From assembly GCA_903903735.1 (NCBI GenBank), contig CAIUZV010000267.1:1-64000 (forward strand): a DNA stretch of 64,000 nt, read 5' to 3'. The notes beneath the pieces were generated by a model that was given only the letters and a program-made list of their open reading frames with translations, was not told the origin of the DNA and made no database searches. The stretch's first letter is position 1. Each line of letters starts with the position of its first letter. The position numbers and the translations under genes were made by a program. Shown piece by piece: positions 47,824 to 56,534 of the stretch. The DNA is from an uncultured beta proteobacterium (GTDB taxonomy: Bacteria > Pseudomonadota > Gammaproteobacteria > Burkholderiales > Burkholderiaceae_B).

Positions 47824-48321
47824 ATGCACTGGTATCTCGTTCATACCAAGCCCAGACAGGAAAAGTGCGCCCTGGACAACCTCCATCGGCAGGGTTATCA
47901 GTGCTATCTCCCGACTCTCCCCTCAGAAAAACTCCGCCAAGGGCTGCTGACGGTGGCAGACGAGCCCCTGTTTCCGCGCTACCTGTTCATCCGACTGGGC
48001 ATGGGCGACACGGCCAAGAGTTGGGCGCCGATCCGTTCGACCAAGGGCGTCAGTCGTCTGGTCAGCTTCGGGATCGAACCCGCGCGGGTGGATGATGGTC
48101 TGATCGAACTTTTGCGAACACAGGAAGCGTCGGTGCAGACTGAGCCGGAGCGGCTGTTCAAGGCTGGCGAGCGCGTACGTCTGACAGAAGCACCGTTCGC
48201 TGGCATCGAAGGTATCTACCAAATGGCTGATGGCGAGCGTAGGGTCATGGTGCTGATCGAAATCCTGAGCAAGCCTGTGGCCGTGCGTGTCGCGCCGGTT
48301 AGTTTGCGTAAGGCGAGCTGA
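47824..48321 (+). CDS. rfaH: RfaH-type transcription antiterminator
   Basis: A 165-residue protein of normal RfaH length: MHWYLVHTKPRQEKCALDNL, QGYQCYLPTLPSEK, PLFPRYLFIRLG, SWAPIRSTKGVSRLVSFG and the C-terminal FAGIEGIYQMADGERRVMVL, which in RfaH is the domain that refolds from helix to KOW barrel. RfaH loads on paused polymerase at the ops site and suppresses termination in long surface-polysaccharide operons. An exact ops element lies 171 bases downstream, before the polysaccharide operon. ATG at 47824 with GGAGG 5 bases upstream is preferred to the overlapping GTG at 47818. Confidence 0.85.
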   Translation: MHWYLVHTKPRQEKCALDNLHRQGYQCYLPTLPSEKLRQGLLTVADEPLFPRYLFIRLGMGDTAKSWAPIRSTKGVSRLVSFGIEPARVDDGLIELLRTQEASVQTEPERLFKAGERVRLTEAPFAGIEGIYQMADGERRVMVLIEILSKPVAVRVAPVSLRKAS

Positions 48322-48492
48322 CAAGCCCGCACCGTTTATTGCCTGTTTGGCAAAAACCCTTCTCAAAGTCATGACGGTGTGGCACAATTCCGTTCGTCCG
48401 TCGAACTTGCGGCAGCACCTTTTGCCACACTTTATTGCTCCGGACCTCCTGCTAAAACCAGCTGACCGCGCTTGCTGATCGTGAAACGGCAT

Positions 48493-48504
48493 GGCGGTAG
48501 CGTG
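48493..48504 (+). promoter_or_regulatory. ops element for RfaH recruitment
   Basis: GGCGGTAGCGTG is identical to the 12-base E. coli ops core. It lies on the coding strand, downstream of the rfaH-like gene and just before the first polysaccharide gene, which is the functional position (paused polymerase exposes it). Only the ops core, not the full 39-base JUMPstart, is recognisable. Confidence 0.8.
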
Positions 48505-48515
48505 CCTGAATCACC

Positions 48516-48887
48516 TTGAGCCTCGTATCCCCACTTCAGAAATTGGCTGGTTTCCAAGAGGAAATCCAGTTCGAAGTTCTGCGCCGTTTGCATCAAACGC
48601 CCCAGGTAAGTCAGCGTGCGCTGGCCAAGGATCTGGGGGTGGGGCTTGGCACGATCAATTTCTGCTTTCAAGCCCTGGTTGAAAAGGGCCTGGTCAAGAT
48701 GCAGAACTTCAGCCAGAGCAAGAACAAGCTGCGTTATGCCTATTTGCTCACGCCGGCCGGGATGGCTGAAAAATCCAAGCTGACGGCGGAGTTTCTTAAG
48801 CGCAAAGTCGCGGAGTATGAAACGCTGCAAGCCGAAATTGAGTCTTTGAAAGCTGAGATAAACTCCTCGAAGGGTAGCTCAGAGTGA
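48516..48887 (+). CDS. MarR-type EPS-associated regulator
   Basis: A 123-residue protein with a winged HTH ([60 protein letters not shown]) and a C-terminal coiled coil ([18 protein letters not shown]). This matches the MarR-family EPS-associated regulator type found before exopolysaccharide operons. The TTG start is uncertain because no good binding site is near. It overlaps ugd by four bases, so it is in the same operon and may autoregulate it. Confidence 0.8.
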   Translation: MSLVSPLQKLAGFQEEIQFEVLRRLHQTPQVSQRALAKDLGVGLGTINFCFQALVEKGLVKMQNFSQSKNKLRYAYLLTPAGMAEKSKLTAEFLKRKVAEYETLQAEIESLKAEINSSKGSSE

Positions 48888-50050
48888 AAATCGCCATTGC
48901 TGGCACCGGCTATGTTGGACTGTCGAATGGCGTGTTGCTGGCGCAGCACAGCGAAGTGGTTTGTCTGGACATCCTTGCCGAAAAGGTGGCGATGCTCAAC
49001 CGCAGGGAGTCCCCGATCGAGGATGCAGAGATCGAAGACTTTCTGAAGCACAAGCCTCTCAACTTCCGCGCCACGCTGGACAAGCAGGAAGCCTATGTTG
49101 GAGCCGACTACGTCATCATCGCCACGCCGACCGATTACGACCCCGAGTCCAACTACTTCAATACCCGCTCGGTCGAAACGGTGATCCGCGATGTTTTAGC
49201 GATTAATCCGCAGGCCGTGATGGTCATCAAATCCACCGTGCCCGTCGGTTACACCGCCAAGACGCGCGCGGCCTTCGGTACTGACAACCTGATCTTCTCT
49301 CCCGAGTTCTTGCGCGAAGGGCGGGCGCTCTATGACAACCTGCATCCCTCGCGCATTGTCCTCGGCGAGCGTTCGGAGCGGGCCGAGACCTTCGCCCGGC
49401 TGCTGCAGGATGGAGCTATCAAGCAAGATATCCCCGTGCTGTTCAGCGACAGCACCGAGGCAGAGGCCATCAAGCTCTTCGCCAATACCTACCTCGCCAT
49501 GCGCGTGGCTTACTTCAACGAGCTCGATACCTACGCGGCGACGCATGGCCTCGATACCCGCCAGATCATCGAGGGCGTTAGCCTCGACCCGCGCATTGGC
49601 AACTTCTACAACAACCCCTCCTTCGGCTACGGCGGCTACTGCCTGCCCAAGGACACCAAGCAGCTTCTGGCCAACTATCGCGATGTGCCTCAGAATCTGA
49701 TTCACGCCATCGTCGAAGCCAACACCACGCGCAAGGACTTCATTGCCGCCGAGATCATCCGCCGCAACCCCAAGGTCGTCGGTGTCTATCGCCTGATCAT
49801 GAAGGCCGGTTCGGACAACTTCCGCGCGTCGAGCATCCAGGGCATCATGAAGCGAATCAAGGCCAAGGGCATCGAAGTCATTGTTCACGAGCCTGTGCTA
49901 AAGGAGGTGGAGTTTTACAACTCTCGCGTGGAGAACGACTTGGCGCGATTCAAACTCGAGGCCGACGTGATCATTGCTAATCGCAGTGCGTCAGCGCTTG
50001 CAGATGTCGGACATAAGGTGTTCACGCGCGATCTTTTCGGGGCGGACTAG
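48884..50050 (+). CDS. ugd: UDP-glucose 6-dehydrogenase
   Basis: A 388-residue enzyme, equal in length and closely similar to E. coli Ugd. It has the NAD fold [10 protein letters not shown] near the N-terminus, [10 protein letters not shown]-like [31 protein letters not shown], and the catalytic Cys253 in [14 protein letters not shown]. It oxidises UDP-glucose to UDP-glucuronate for surface polysaccharide. The start is a GTG overlapping the regulator. It is followed immediately by galE. Confidence 0.95.
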   Translation: MKIAIAGTGYVGLSNGVLLAQHSEVVCLDILAEKVAMLNRRESPIEDAEIEDFLKHKPLNFRATLDKQEAYVGADYVIIATPTDYDPESNYFNTRSVETVIRDVLAINPQAVMVIKSTVPVGYTAKTRAAFGTDNLIFSPEFLREGRALYDNLHPSRIVLGERSERAETFARLLQDGAIKQDIPVLFSDSTEAEAIKLFANTYLAMRVAYFNELDTYAATHGLDTRQIIEGVSLDPRIGNFYNNPSFGYGGYCLPKDTKQLLANYRDVPQNLIHAIVEANTTRKDFIAAEIIRRNPKVVGVYRLIMKAGSDNFRASSIQGIMKRIKAKGIEVIVHEPVLKEVEFYNSRVENDLARFKLEADVIIANRSASALADVGHKVFTRDLFGAD

Positions 50051-51066
50051 TGAGTCGATTGTTAATTACGGGTGGGGCTGGCTATATCGGTAGCCATTCC
50101 GCTGTTGTGCTATCAAAGATAGGTCATCAAGTAGTCCTGTATGACAACTTATCCAACAGCAGTCGTGCCGCCCTTGAAAATCTAGACCAAATCGTTGGGC
50201 AGCACATGCCTTTTGTGAAGGGTGATGTGCGCAACACCGAGTTGCTCGCATCTACGCTTGCATCCCACAGCATTGATGCAGTCATTCATTTTGCTGGGCT
50301 TAAGTCAGTTGGTGAATCTACCGACAAACCGATTGACTACTATGCCAACAACGTACAGGGCGCGATCAGCTTGCTTCAAGCCATGCAAATGCAAAGAGTC
50401 ACGACATTAATTTTTAGCAGCAGTGCTACTGTTTACGGCAATCCGCAGTACCTCCCTCTTGATGAGACTCATCCAACCAGCGCCACCAATCCTTACGGCC
50501 GCAGCAAGCTTCAAATCGAAGAGATGTTGCGAGACGTTGCAAAATCAGACCCGAATTGGCGGATTGCATGTCTGCGCTATTTCAATCCGGTAGGGGCGCA
50601 CGAAAGCAGCCTTATTGGCGAAAGTCCCACCGGCATACCCAATAACCTGATGCCCTATATTGTGCAAGTTGCTGCCGGCCAGCAAGCCACATTGAGCATT
50701 TTTGGTGACGATTACCCTACGCCTGATGGCACTGGTGTCAGGGACTACATCCATGTAATGGATGTGGCCGAGGGGCATGCTGCTGCATTGGATTTTTTGT
50801 CAAAAACCAATGGATGGCATGCTATCAATCTTGGAACAGGAAATGGTCGCAGCGTGCTTGAGATGGTCGATGCTTTTGAGAAGGCATCCGGCCGCAAAGT
50901 ACCGTACAGAGTGGTAGCGCGCCGCGTGGGTGACGTAGCGGAGTGTTACGCCAATCCTCATAAATCTGATCAATTATTAGGCTGGAAGGCTGCACGTAAT
51001 TTGGATGATATGTGCGCAAGTAGTTGGCAGTTTCATAAAGCGACTGGATTAGCAGTCTCTCAATAA
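50050..51066 (+). CDS. galE: UDP-glucose 4-epimerase
   Basis: A 338-residue extended short-chain dehydrogenase with GGAGYIGSHS at the N-terminus, Ser/Tyr/Lys triad with Tyr149 and Lys153 in NPYGRSKLQIE, and GIPNNLMPYIVQVAAGQQ. It interconverts UDP-glucose and UDP-galactose. GTG start overlaps the ugd stop (TAG TGA region) by one base. Same length as E. coli GalE. The 125-base AT-rich gap after it marks a composition change. Confidence 0.95.
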   Translation: MSRLLITGGAGYIGSHSAVVLSKIGHQVVLYDNLSNSSRAALENLDQIVGQHMPFVKGDVRNTELLASTLASHSIDAVIHFAGLKSVGESTDKPIDYYANNVQGAISLLQAMQMQRVTTLIFSSSATVYGNPQYLPLDETHPTSATNPYGRSKLQIEEMLRDVAKSDPNWRIACLRYFNPVGAHESSLIGESPTGIPNNLMPYIVQVAAGQQATLSIFGDDYPTPDGTGVRDYIHVMDVAEGHAAALDFLSKTNGWHAINLGTGNGRSVLEMVDAFEKASGRKVPYRVVARRVGDVAECYANPHKSDQLLGWKAARNLDDMCASSWQFHKATGLAVSQ

Positions 51067-51191
51067 TATTTAATGCATTGCTTGATCTGCATTGAATCTA
51101 GTTAATTAAATAAATTATAAATGTAAGTAAAGAGCAAAAACATCTGGTAATTCATCCAAAAAAGATAAAAAAGTCAAATTCACCATTCATC
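51067..51191. other. AT-rich gap before the modification trio
   Basis: About 125 bases, almost free of GC, with runs such as TTAATTAAATAAATTATAA. Hfq- or H-NS-type silencing sites are often like this; nothing more specific is seen. Confidence 0.4.
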
Positions 51192-52130
51192 ATGAATTCA
51201 AAAAATTATACCCATGCAATTATGTTTCATCATTTCCATGGGTTAGGGCATCCGCAGGTTCAGGGATCAATATCTGGAGTTGAATTTGAAGAAATGCTTG
51301 ATTGGCTCTCGAGCAGATTTACGATACTTTCAGCGCCCGTATACCTTGAAAAGCTTAAGAAAGAAAGCTTGCGTCCTACTGATATTTGTCTCAGCTTTGA
51401 TGATGCGCTTCTTTGTCAAGCTGAGGTAGCGGTTACAGTTTTAAATAAACGTAATATACAGGCATTTTTCTTTGTATATTCGTCCCCGCTTGTTGGCAAA
51501 CCCGACCCCCTAGAAATATACCGGTATTTTAGAACTGTTGAGTTTTCCGATATAGGTCAATTTTACAATGAGTTCTTCAAAGAGGCAGAGGGCTTGTATG
51601 ACGAATCAATTTTTGCTGCGAAACAAAGCTATGATTCAACGTCATACCTTAGCGCATTCCCGTTTTACAGCGAGAGCGACAAATGGTTCCGCTATCTGCG
51701 CGATCAAGTATTGGATAAAGAAAAATATGATTTTGTCATGAACCGTTTGATGGATCGATATAGATTTAATCAAAAAGAGGCATCGACAAAACTTTGGATG
51801 AATGATGATCATATTAGGCGGCTAAGCGAAGCCGGTCACATTGTGGGGCTTCACTCATACTCCCATCCAACAATGATTCATAAGCTTTCGAAGGAGCGAC
51901 AAGCTGAGGAGTACGTTGCAAATTTTGAACACCTTTCTTCGGTGCTGGGACATAATCCAATTGCGATGAGTCACCCCTGTGGAAATTATGGTGACGAAAC
52001 ATTAGATATATTAAAAAAAATGGGAATTGAGGTGGGTTTTCGTAGGGATAGTAGCGTAACGTCTATTACTTCTAATCTTGAGGTTCCAAGAGAAGATCAT
52101 GCAAACATCTTGAGGCAGATGAAACAATGA
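51192..52130 (+). CDS. Polysaccharide deacetylase family protein
   Basis: A 312-residue protein with NodB-type motifs: acidic pair Asp70-Asp71 in ICLSFDDALL and the metal-binding His221 and His225 in GLHSYSHPTM, then PIAMSHPCGNYGDETLDILK. The fold lacks the usual Gly after the Asp pair, so activity may be altered. It could remove N-acetyl from a polysaccharide sugar. Codon use is strongly AT-rich compared with ugd. It overlaps the next gene by ATGA. Confidence 0.8.
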   Translation: MNSKNYTHAIMFHHFHGLGHPQVQGSISGVEFEEMLDWLSSRFTILSAPVYLEKLKKESLRPTDICLSFDDALLCQAEVAVTVLNKRNIQAFFFVYSSPLVGKPDPLEIYRYFRTVEFSDIGQFYNEFFKEAEGLYDESIFAAKQSYDSTSYLSAFPFYSESDKWFRYLRDQVLDKEKYDFVMNRLMDRYRFNQKEASTKLWMNDDHIRRLSEAGHIVGLHSYSHPTMIHKLSKERQAEEYVANFEHLSSVLGHNPIAMSHPCGNYGDETLDILKKMGIEVGFRRDSSVTSITSNLEVPREDHANILRQMKQ

Positions 52131-52921
52131 AAATAACAGTTTTTACCAGCAATCAACCTAGGCATATTGCGTTGATTAAGCGGCTTGCTGCAATCTCAAC
52201 TCAGACGTTTGCTGTCCTCGAATGTAATACGGTGTTCCCGGGGGCGGTGGCTGACTTTATTAAAAAAACTGAAGTAATGCGGCAATATTTTGACAACGTA
52301 ATGCGCGCTGAAAGATATTTTTATGGTGATATCGGCTTTCTCCCGAATAACGTTCAGACGGTTTCTGTAAAAAGTGGCGATCTGAGTCAACTGAGCAAAG
52401 ATGTTCTTCTTGAGGCTCTCTCATCGGATTTGTATGTGGTTTTCGGGGCGAGCTACATTCGAGGTTGGCTTGTTGATTTTTTGGTTCAAAAAAAGGCAAT
52501 CAACATTCATATGGGAGTGTCGCCATATTATCGCGGTGCTGCTTGCAACTTTTGGGCTCTGTTCGATCAAAAACCTGAATATGTAGGGGCTACTATACAC
52601 CTCCTCTCAAAAGGGCTTGATAATGGCGAGATGCTTTATCATGCGCTGCCTACCTTGGCTGATGAGGACCCCTTTCTCTTTAGTATGAAGGCTGTGGAGG
52701 CGGCACAGATTTCGTTAGTGGGAAGGATTGAGTCGGGGGATTTATTCCGAATGAATGGAGTGCCACAGGATAAGAGTGTGGAATTAAGGTATACACGAAA
52801 TTCAGACTTCACTGATGAGATTGTTGCTGAATTTTTTTCTTTGGGCTTGAGTAATGCGGCGTTGGCTGAGCAATTAAAAGAGTCAAGAGAATATTCTCTT
52901 ATTTCACCATTCTATCTTTGA
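52127..52921 (+). CDS. Formyltransferase-family protein
   Basis: A 264-residue protein of the methionyl-tRNA/ArnA/VioF formyltransferase type. The active-site region is visible: His128 in NIHMGVSPYYRGAACNFWAL, an Asn/His/Asp triad arrangement. It also has VVFGASYIRGWLVDF before it and LSKGLDNGEMLYHALP after it. With the deacetylase it suggests replacement of N-acetyl by N-formyl on a sugar. Confidence 0.85.
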   Translation: MKITVFTSNQPRHIALIKRLAAISTQTFAVLECNTVFPGAVADFIKKTEVMRQYFDNVMRAERYFYGDIGFLPNNVQTVSVKSGDLSQLSKDVLLEALSSDLYVVFGASYIRGWLVDFLVQKKAINIHMGVSPYYRGAACNFWALFDQKPEYVGATIHLLSKGLDNGEMLYHALPTLADEDPFLFSMKAVEAAQISLVGRIESGDLFRMNGVPQDKSVELRYTRNSDFTDEIVAEFFSLGLSNAALAEQLKESREYSLISPFYL

Positions 52922-52955
52922 GCAAAAAAATCTGAAACTTGGAAAGTTTAATGTA

Positions 52956-53894
52956 ATGATTGATTTAAATTTCAAATTTGTCGCATCCCATCGAGATGTG
53001 TATTTGCCCGCATTCCGTATTTTTTCAAGAAGGGTTAGTATTTCGCACCTTCTCCCTAAAGTTTCAAGATTAATTAATAGGTATTTATATCGTTTAGGTG
53101 TCGCATCGTGCCTCAATCGCTACGATAATTCATTTACCGTTTACTCATCCCGTGCGGATAAAAAGCTTTATCATGGATTTGGAGAAAATGATCTTTTCAT
53201 CAACTTTGGTTCCGGGGCATTTTTCCACAATAAATGGAAGAATTATGATTACCCAGGGCAGTCTATCTACTATAAGTGTTTGCAAGGTGCGGAGAGTCGC
53301 GACTTTTACGCAATAGACTTATGCGCTGATTCATTGGTCATTCCGGAAAAAGATGCTTCTGTCTCATTAATTTATTGCTCGCATACGCTAGAGCATCTAG
53401 AGGAGGCTTCAGCGAAGCATTTTTTAAAAGAATGTCATCGAATACTTAGGCCAAACGGAGTCATGCGTATTGCATTGCCAAATACCAGAAACGATGCTTA
53501 TTTTTACGACTGCTTGAGTCGACAATCGAAGTGTGTGGAAGAAATTAAGACTAATTATCTAATGAGCGCTGCCGGGCATATATTGTCTGATGCAAAACGC
53601 ATTGCAAAACACGAGATAGAAGAGCTGTTTCGAATGGCAGATAACGAGAGCAAAAGGTTCTTTGAGATTATGAAGGAGAAAGATAAGTCTGCTTCAAAAT
53701 TTGATGGCTCCAATCCGGAGCGGCATATTACCTACTGGGATTTTGAGGGGCTGATGGCTATTGCGGAGAAGATTGGGTTTAAATTCTTGGCTCCTGTTTA
53801 TCCGGGGGCATCAATGGCTGCGCCGTTTACAAATATTAATGTTTTCGATAATACGGAACCGCATCAATCATTCTACGCAGAAATAGTGAAATAG
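52956..53894 (+). CDS. SAM-dependent methyltransferase-like protein
   Basis: A 312-residue protein. A class I methyltransferase core is visible: an acidic strand (DFYAIDLCADSLVIPEKDAS), VSLIYCSHTLEHLEEASAKH and ILRPNGVMRIALPNTRNDAY. The N-terminal 90 residues lack a clear glycine motif. It lies after the formyltransferase in the AT-rich trio. A sugar methyltransferase is the best guess. Confidence 0.75.
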   Translation: MIDLNFKFVASHRDVYLPAFRIFSRRVSISHLLPKVSRLINRYLYRLGVASCLNRYDNSFTVYSSRADKKLYHGFGENDLFINFGSGAFFHNKWKNYDYPGQSIYYKCLQGAESRDFYAIDLCADSLVIPEKDASVSLIYCSHTLEHLEEASAKHFLKECHRILRPNGVMRIALPNTRNDAYFYDCLSRQSKCVEEIKTNYLMSAAGHILSDAKRIAKHEIEELFRMADNESKRFFEIMKEKDKSASKFDGSNPERHITYWDFEGLMAIAEKIGFKFLAPVYPGASMAAPFTNINVFDNTEPHQSFYAEIVK

Positions 53895-53951
53895 GAATAT
53901 GCAATTTAGTTGGGTGGGTCTACTATTTCGGCTTGATCAAGCTGCTGTCTC

Positions 53952-54656
53952 ATGATCAAAAATCATCCGGTGCTTGCTCTGATTCCCGCCCGAGGCGGCT
54001 CAAAGGGCATTCCGCGCAAGAACTTGACCCCAATCGGGGGGCGTCCGCTTGTTGCATGGACGTTGAAGGCTGCGATCGGCTCGCAATGCATCGACCAGGT
54101 CTGGCTGTCTTCGGATGACGTCGAGATCCTCGAAGTCGGGCGAGTGCTTGGTGCCCACACGCTGCTGCGTCCGTGCGCATTCGCAAACGATACGGCCAGC
54201 GCCATGGTGGTGGTCGAACATTTCTTGGGTTCATTACCGGACGAAGTGGCTAAGCTCGACCCCTTCATTGTCTATTTGCAGCCAACGTCTCCCTTGCGTA
54301 CAGCAGCGCACCTCGACGCTGCTTTCGCGCAAATGGAAGCTCAAGGCGCCCACACGTTGATTAGCGTGGTCGCGGTGGAAACCTCACCCTTCAAGACCTT
54401 CAAGGTTGGCCGTGACGGTCGACTCCAGTCCTTGTTCGACGAGCAGCTTTCGAATGCCCGCCGCCAAGACCTGCCCAAGACCTTTACTCCCAATGGGGCG
54501 ATCTACATCTTTCAACGCTCCGAATTTCTCGCACACCGAGGCTTTCCATCGAACGGCAGCCTCCCATTTATCATGACCGCCGAGGACAGCATCGACCTCG
54601 ACTCGCCGGACGACCTCAATCGCTTGACGCATATTCTGGAGAACTCACGTGGCTGA
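53952..54656 (+). CDS. legF: CMP-nonulosonate synthetase (NeuA/LegF type)
   Basis: A 234-residue cytidylyltransferase with IPARGGSKGIPRKNLTPIGG (CTP-binding), LQPTSPLRTAAHLDAAF, TPNGAIYIFQR and the Asp metal region EDSIDLDSPDDL. It makes the activated CMP sugar. Composition jumps to GC-rich relative to the trio before. The gene symbol legF rests on the LegB/PtmE partners downstream; a sialic acid-specific neuA is the alternative. It overlaps the synthase gene by 8 bases. Confidence 0.85.
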   Translation: MIKNHPVLALIPARGGSKGIPRKNLTPIGGRPLVAWTLKAAIGSQCIDQVWLSSDDVEILEVGRVLGAHTLLRPCAFANDTASAMVVVEHFLGSLPDEVAKLDPFIVYLQPTSPLRTAAHLDAAFAQMEAQGAHTLISVVAVETSPFKTFKVGRDGRLQSLFDEQLSNARRQDLPKTFTPNGAIYIFQRSEFLAHRGFPSNGSLPFIMTAEDSIDLDSPDDLNRLTHILENSRG

Positions 54657-55692
54657 ATTTGAAATCGCCGGCCGTCGGATCGGACCGAATCTCCCACCCA
54701 TCGTCATTGCCGAAATTGGCATCAATCACGAGGGTTCGCTCGATCTCGCCATTGAAATGGCAGATGCCGCGATCGATGCGGGCTGCGAAATCGTGAAGCA
54801 TCAAACGCACATTGTTGAAGACGAAATGTCCAGCGAAGCCAAAGGGGTCATTCCCGGCAACGCGGATGTTTCGATCTACGAGATCATGGAGCGTTGTGCG
54901 CTCTCCGAAAGAGACGAATTCCGTCTGATGCAGCATGTTCAATCGCGTGGCGTCATCTTCATCAGTACACCGTTTTCGAGGGCTGCAGCCGAGCGACTGG
55001 CTAGATTCGATATCCCGGCATTCAAGATCGGATCGGGCGAGTGCAACAACTACCCCCTAGTCCGTTATGTCGCGCGCTTCGGCAAGCCGGTCATCATTAG
55101 TACTGGCATGAACTCCATCGAGTCTGTTCGCCCCTCGGTCGACATTCTTCGCAAGGCAGGCGTACCCTACGCACTGCTGCATTGCACGAACGTTTATCCG
55201 ACGCCGCCCGAGCTTGTTCGGCTCGGTGCAATGCAGCAGTTGCAGAATGCTTTTCCTGATGCAGTAATTGGCCTATCTGACCACACGACCTCCAACTACA
55301 CCTGTCTTGGAGCGGTGGCGCTGGGCGCCTCAATTCTCGAGCGTCACTTCACGGATCGAATGGACAGGCCCGGCCCGGACATCGTCTGCTCAATGGACCC
55401 ACAGGCGCTAAGCGACCTGATCCAAGGATCAAAGATCATTTTTTCCGCCCGGGGGGGAGAAAAGCGACCAATCGAGGCAGAGGCTCCAACCATCGCTTTT
55501 GCCTTCGCTTCGGTGGTTGCTACGGCTGACATTCAACCTGGAGAGATGTTGAATGAGGCTAACATTTGGGTCAAACGACCTGGAGGAGGAGATTTCGGTG
55601 TCCTTGACTACGATCAATTGCTTGGAAAAGTGGCCCAGAAATTAATTCGCAAGGGATTCCAGATTAAGGCAACCGACCTTGTGTGTAGTTGA
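54649..55692 (+). CDS. legI: Nonulosonate synthase (NeuB/LegI type)
   Basis: A 347-residue TIM-barrel enzyme: VIAEIGINHEGSLDLAIEMA, CEIVKHQTHIVEDEMSSEAK, FKIGSGECNNYPLVRYVA, PVIISTGMNSIESVRPSV, and a C-terminal SAF antifreeze-like domain (ADIQPGEMLNEANIWVKRPG). It condenses phosphoenolpyruvate with a six-carbon amino sugar. It overlaps the upstream CMP-synthetase and the downstream epimerase. Substrate (legionaminate versus sialate) cannot be read from sequence by eye. Confidence 0.85.
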   Translation: MAEFEIAGRRIGPNLPPIVIAEIGINHEGSLDLAIEMADAAIDAGCEIVKHQTHIVEDEMSSEAKGVIPGNADVSIYEIMERCALSERDEFRLMQHVQSRGVIFISTPFSRAAAERLARFDIPAFKIGSGECNNYPLVRYVARFGKPVIISTGMNSIESVRPSVDILRKAGVPYALLHCTNVYPTPPELVRLGAMQQLQNAFPDAVIGLSDHTTSNYTCLGAVALGASILERHFTDRMDRPGPDIVCSMDPQALSDLIQGSKIIFSARGGEKRPIEAEAPTIAFAFASVVATADIQPGEMLNEANIWVKRPGGGDFGVLDYDQLLGKVAQKLIRKGFQIKATDLVCS

Positions 55693-56534
55693 TGCTTAGA
55701 GAAATGAGTGTTGTCGTCACCGGTGCATCAGGTTTTTTGGGTAAGCGAGTCGTCGAAGCCCTTCGTATCCGATCCGTGAATGTCTATCCAGTCGCAAGAA
55801 CACTAGAAGCAGGCATCTTTCATGTGGAGAATTACGATCAGGCGCCGTTAGCAGACGTACTAATCCATCTCGCGGAAGATCCGAATCGTGCGAGGGTGAA
55901 CGCCGCCGGTACAGAGTACGAGAAAGAGGTGCTCAGAACACTGGCTGTATTGCTGAATAAAGGCTACAAGACTGTTGTATATGCATCGTCGGCATTGCTG
56001 TATGGGGATAGATGCGTCGCACGCCACGGTGTGAATGATCCAGTTGAGGTGGTGGATACCTACACTAATGTCAAAAGGCAGGCGGAGCTTGCTGTCCTTC
56101 GGCATGAGCGTGGCGTGGTTGTGCGCTTGGCCAATCTTTATGGCCCAGGTATGTCTGGAACGAATGTTGTAAGCAAGATCCTAGGGCAGTTGGATAGTGC
56201 ATCGCCTATGCAAGTCTGGGATGACAGCCCCATTCGCGATGTGCTTTGGGTAGAAGATGCCGCCGCAGGTATTGTTAACATTGCGCTCCATGCTGAAAAG
56301 TCAGGAATATTCAATCTAGGAAGCGGCGAAGGAACTTCTATCGCAGCTTTAGCGCAATTGGCAATGAAATTGAGTGGGCAGGAAAGCAGGACGCTTGAAG
56401 TGACAAATCCGGGTAACGGCTCCTCGGTACTTGTACTGGATATCGATCAAACCACGCGTATTTGGGGCTGGCAGCCCCGTGTAACCTTACACGAAGGTCT
56501 GAGTAAACTTATTGAAAATGGGTCGCATGTATGA
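55692..56534 (+). CDS. NAD-dependent epimerase/dehydratase of unknown substrate
   Basis: A 280-residue short-chain dehydrogenase with VVVTGASGFLGKRVVEAL, then YASSALLYGDRCVAR in the active-site region and VRLANLYGPGMSG. The Tyr-x3-Lys pair is probably YTNVKRQ. It sits between the synthase and the 2-epimerase, an unusual spot in standard legionaminate clusters, so it may tailor the nonulosonate. Start at 55692 or 55704. It overlaps the next gene by ATGA. Confidence 0.75.
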   Translation: MLREMSVVVTGASGFLGKRVVEALRIRSVNVYPVARTLEAGIFHVENYDQAPLADVLIHLAEDPNRARVNAAGTEYEKEVLRTLAVLLNKGYKTVVYASSALLYGDRCVARHGVNDPVEVVDTYTNVKRQAELAVLRHERGVVVRLANLYGPGMSGTNVVSKILGQLDSASPMQVWDDSPIRDVLWVEDAAAGIVNIALHAEKSGIFNLGSGEGTSIAALAQLAMKLSGQESRTLEVTNPGNGSSVLVLDIDQTTRIWGWQPRVTLHEGLSKLIENGSHV

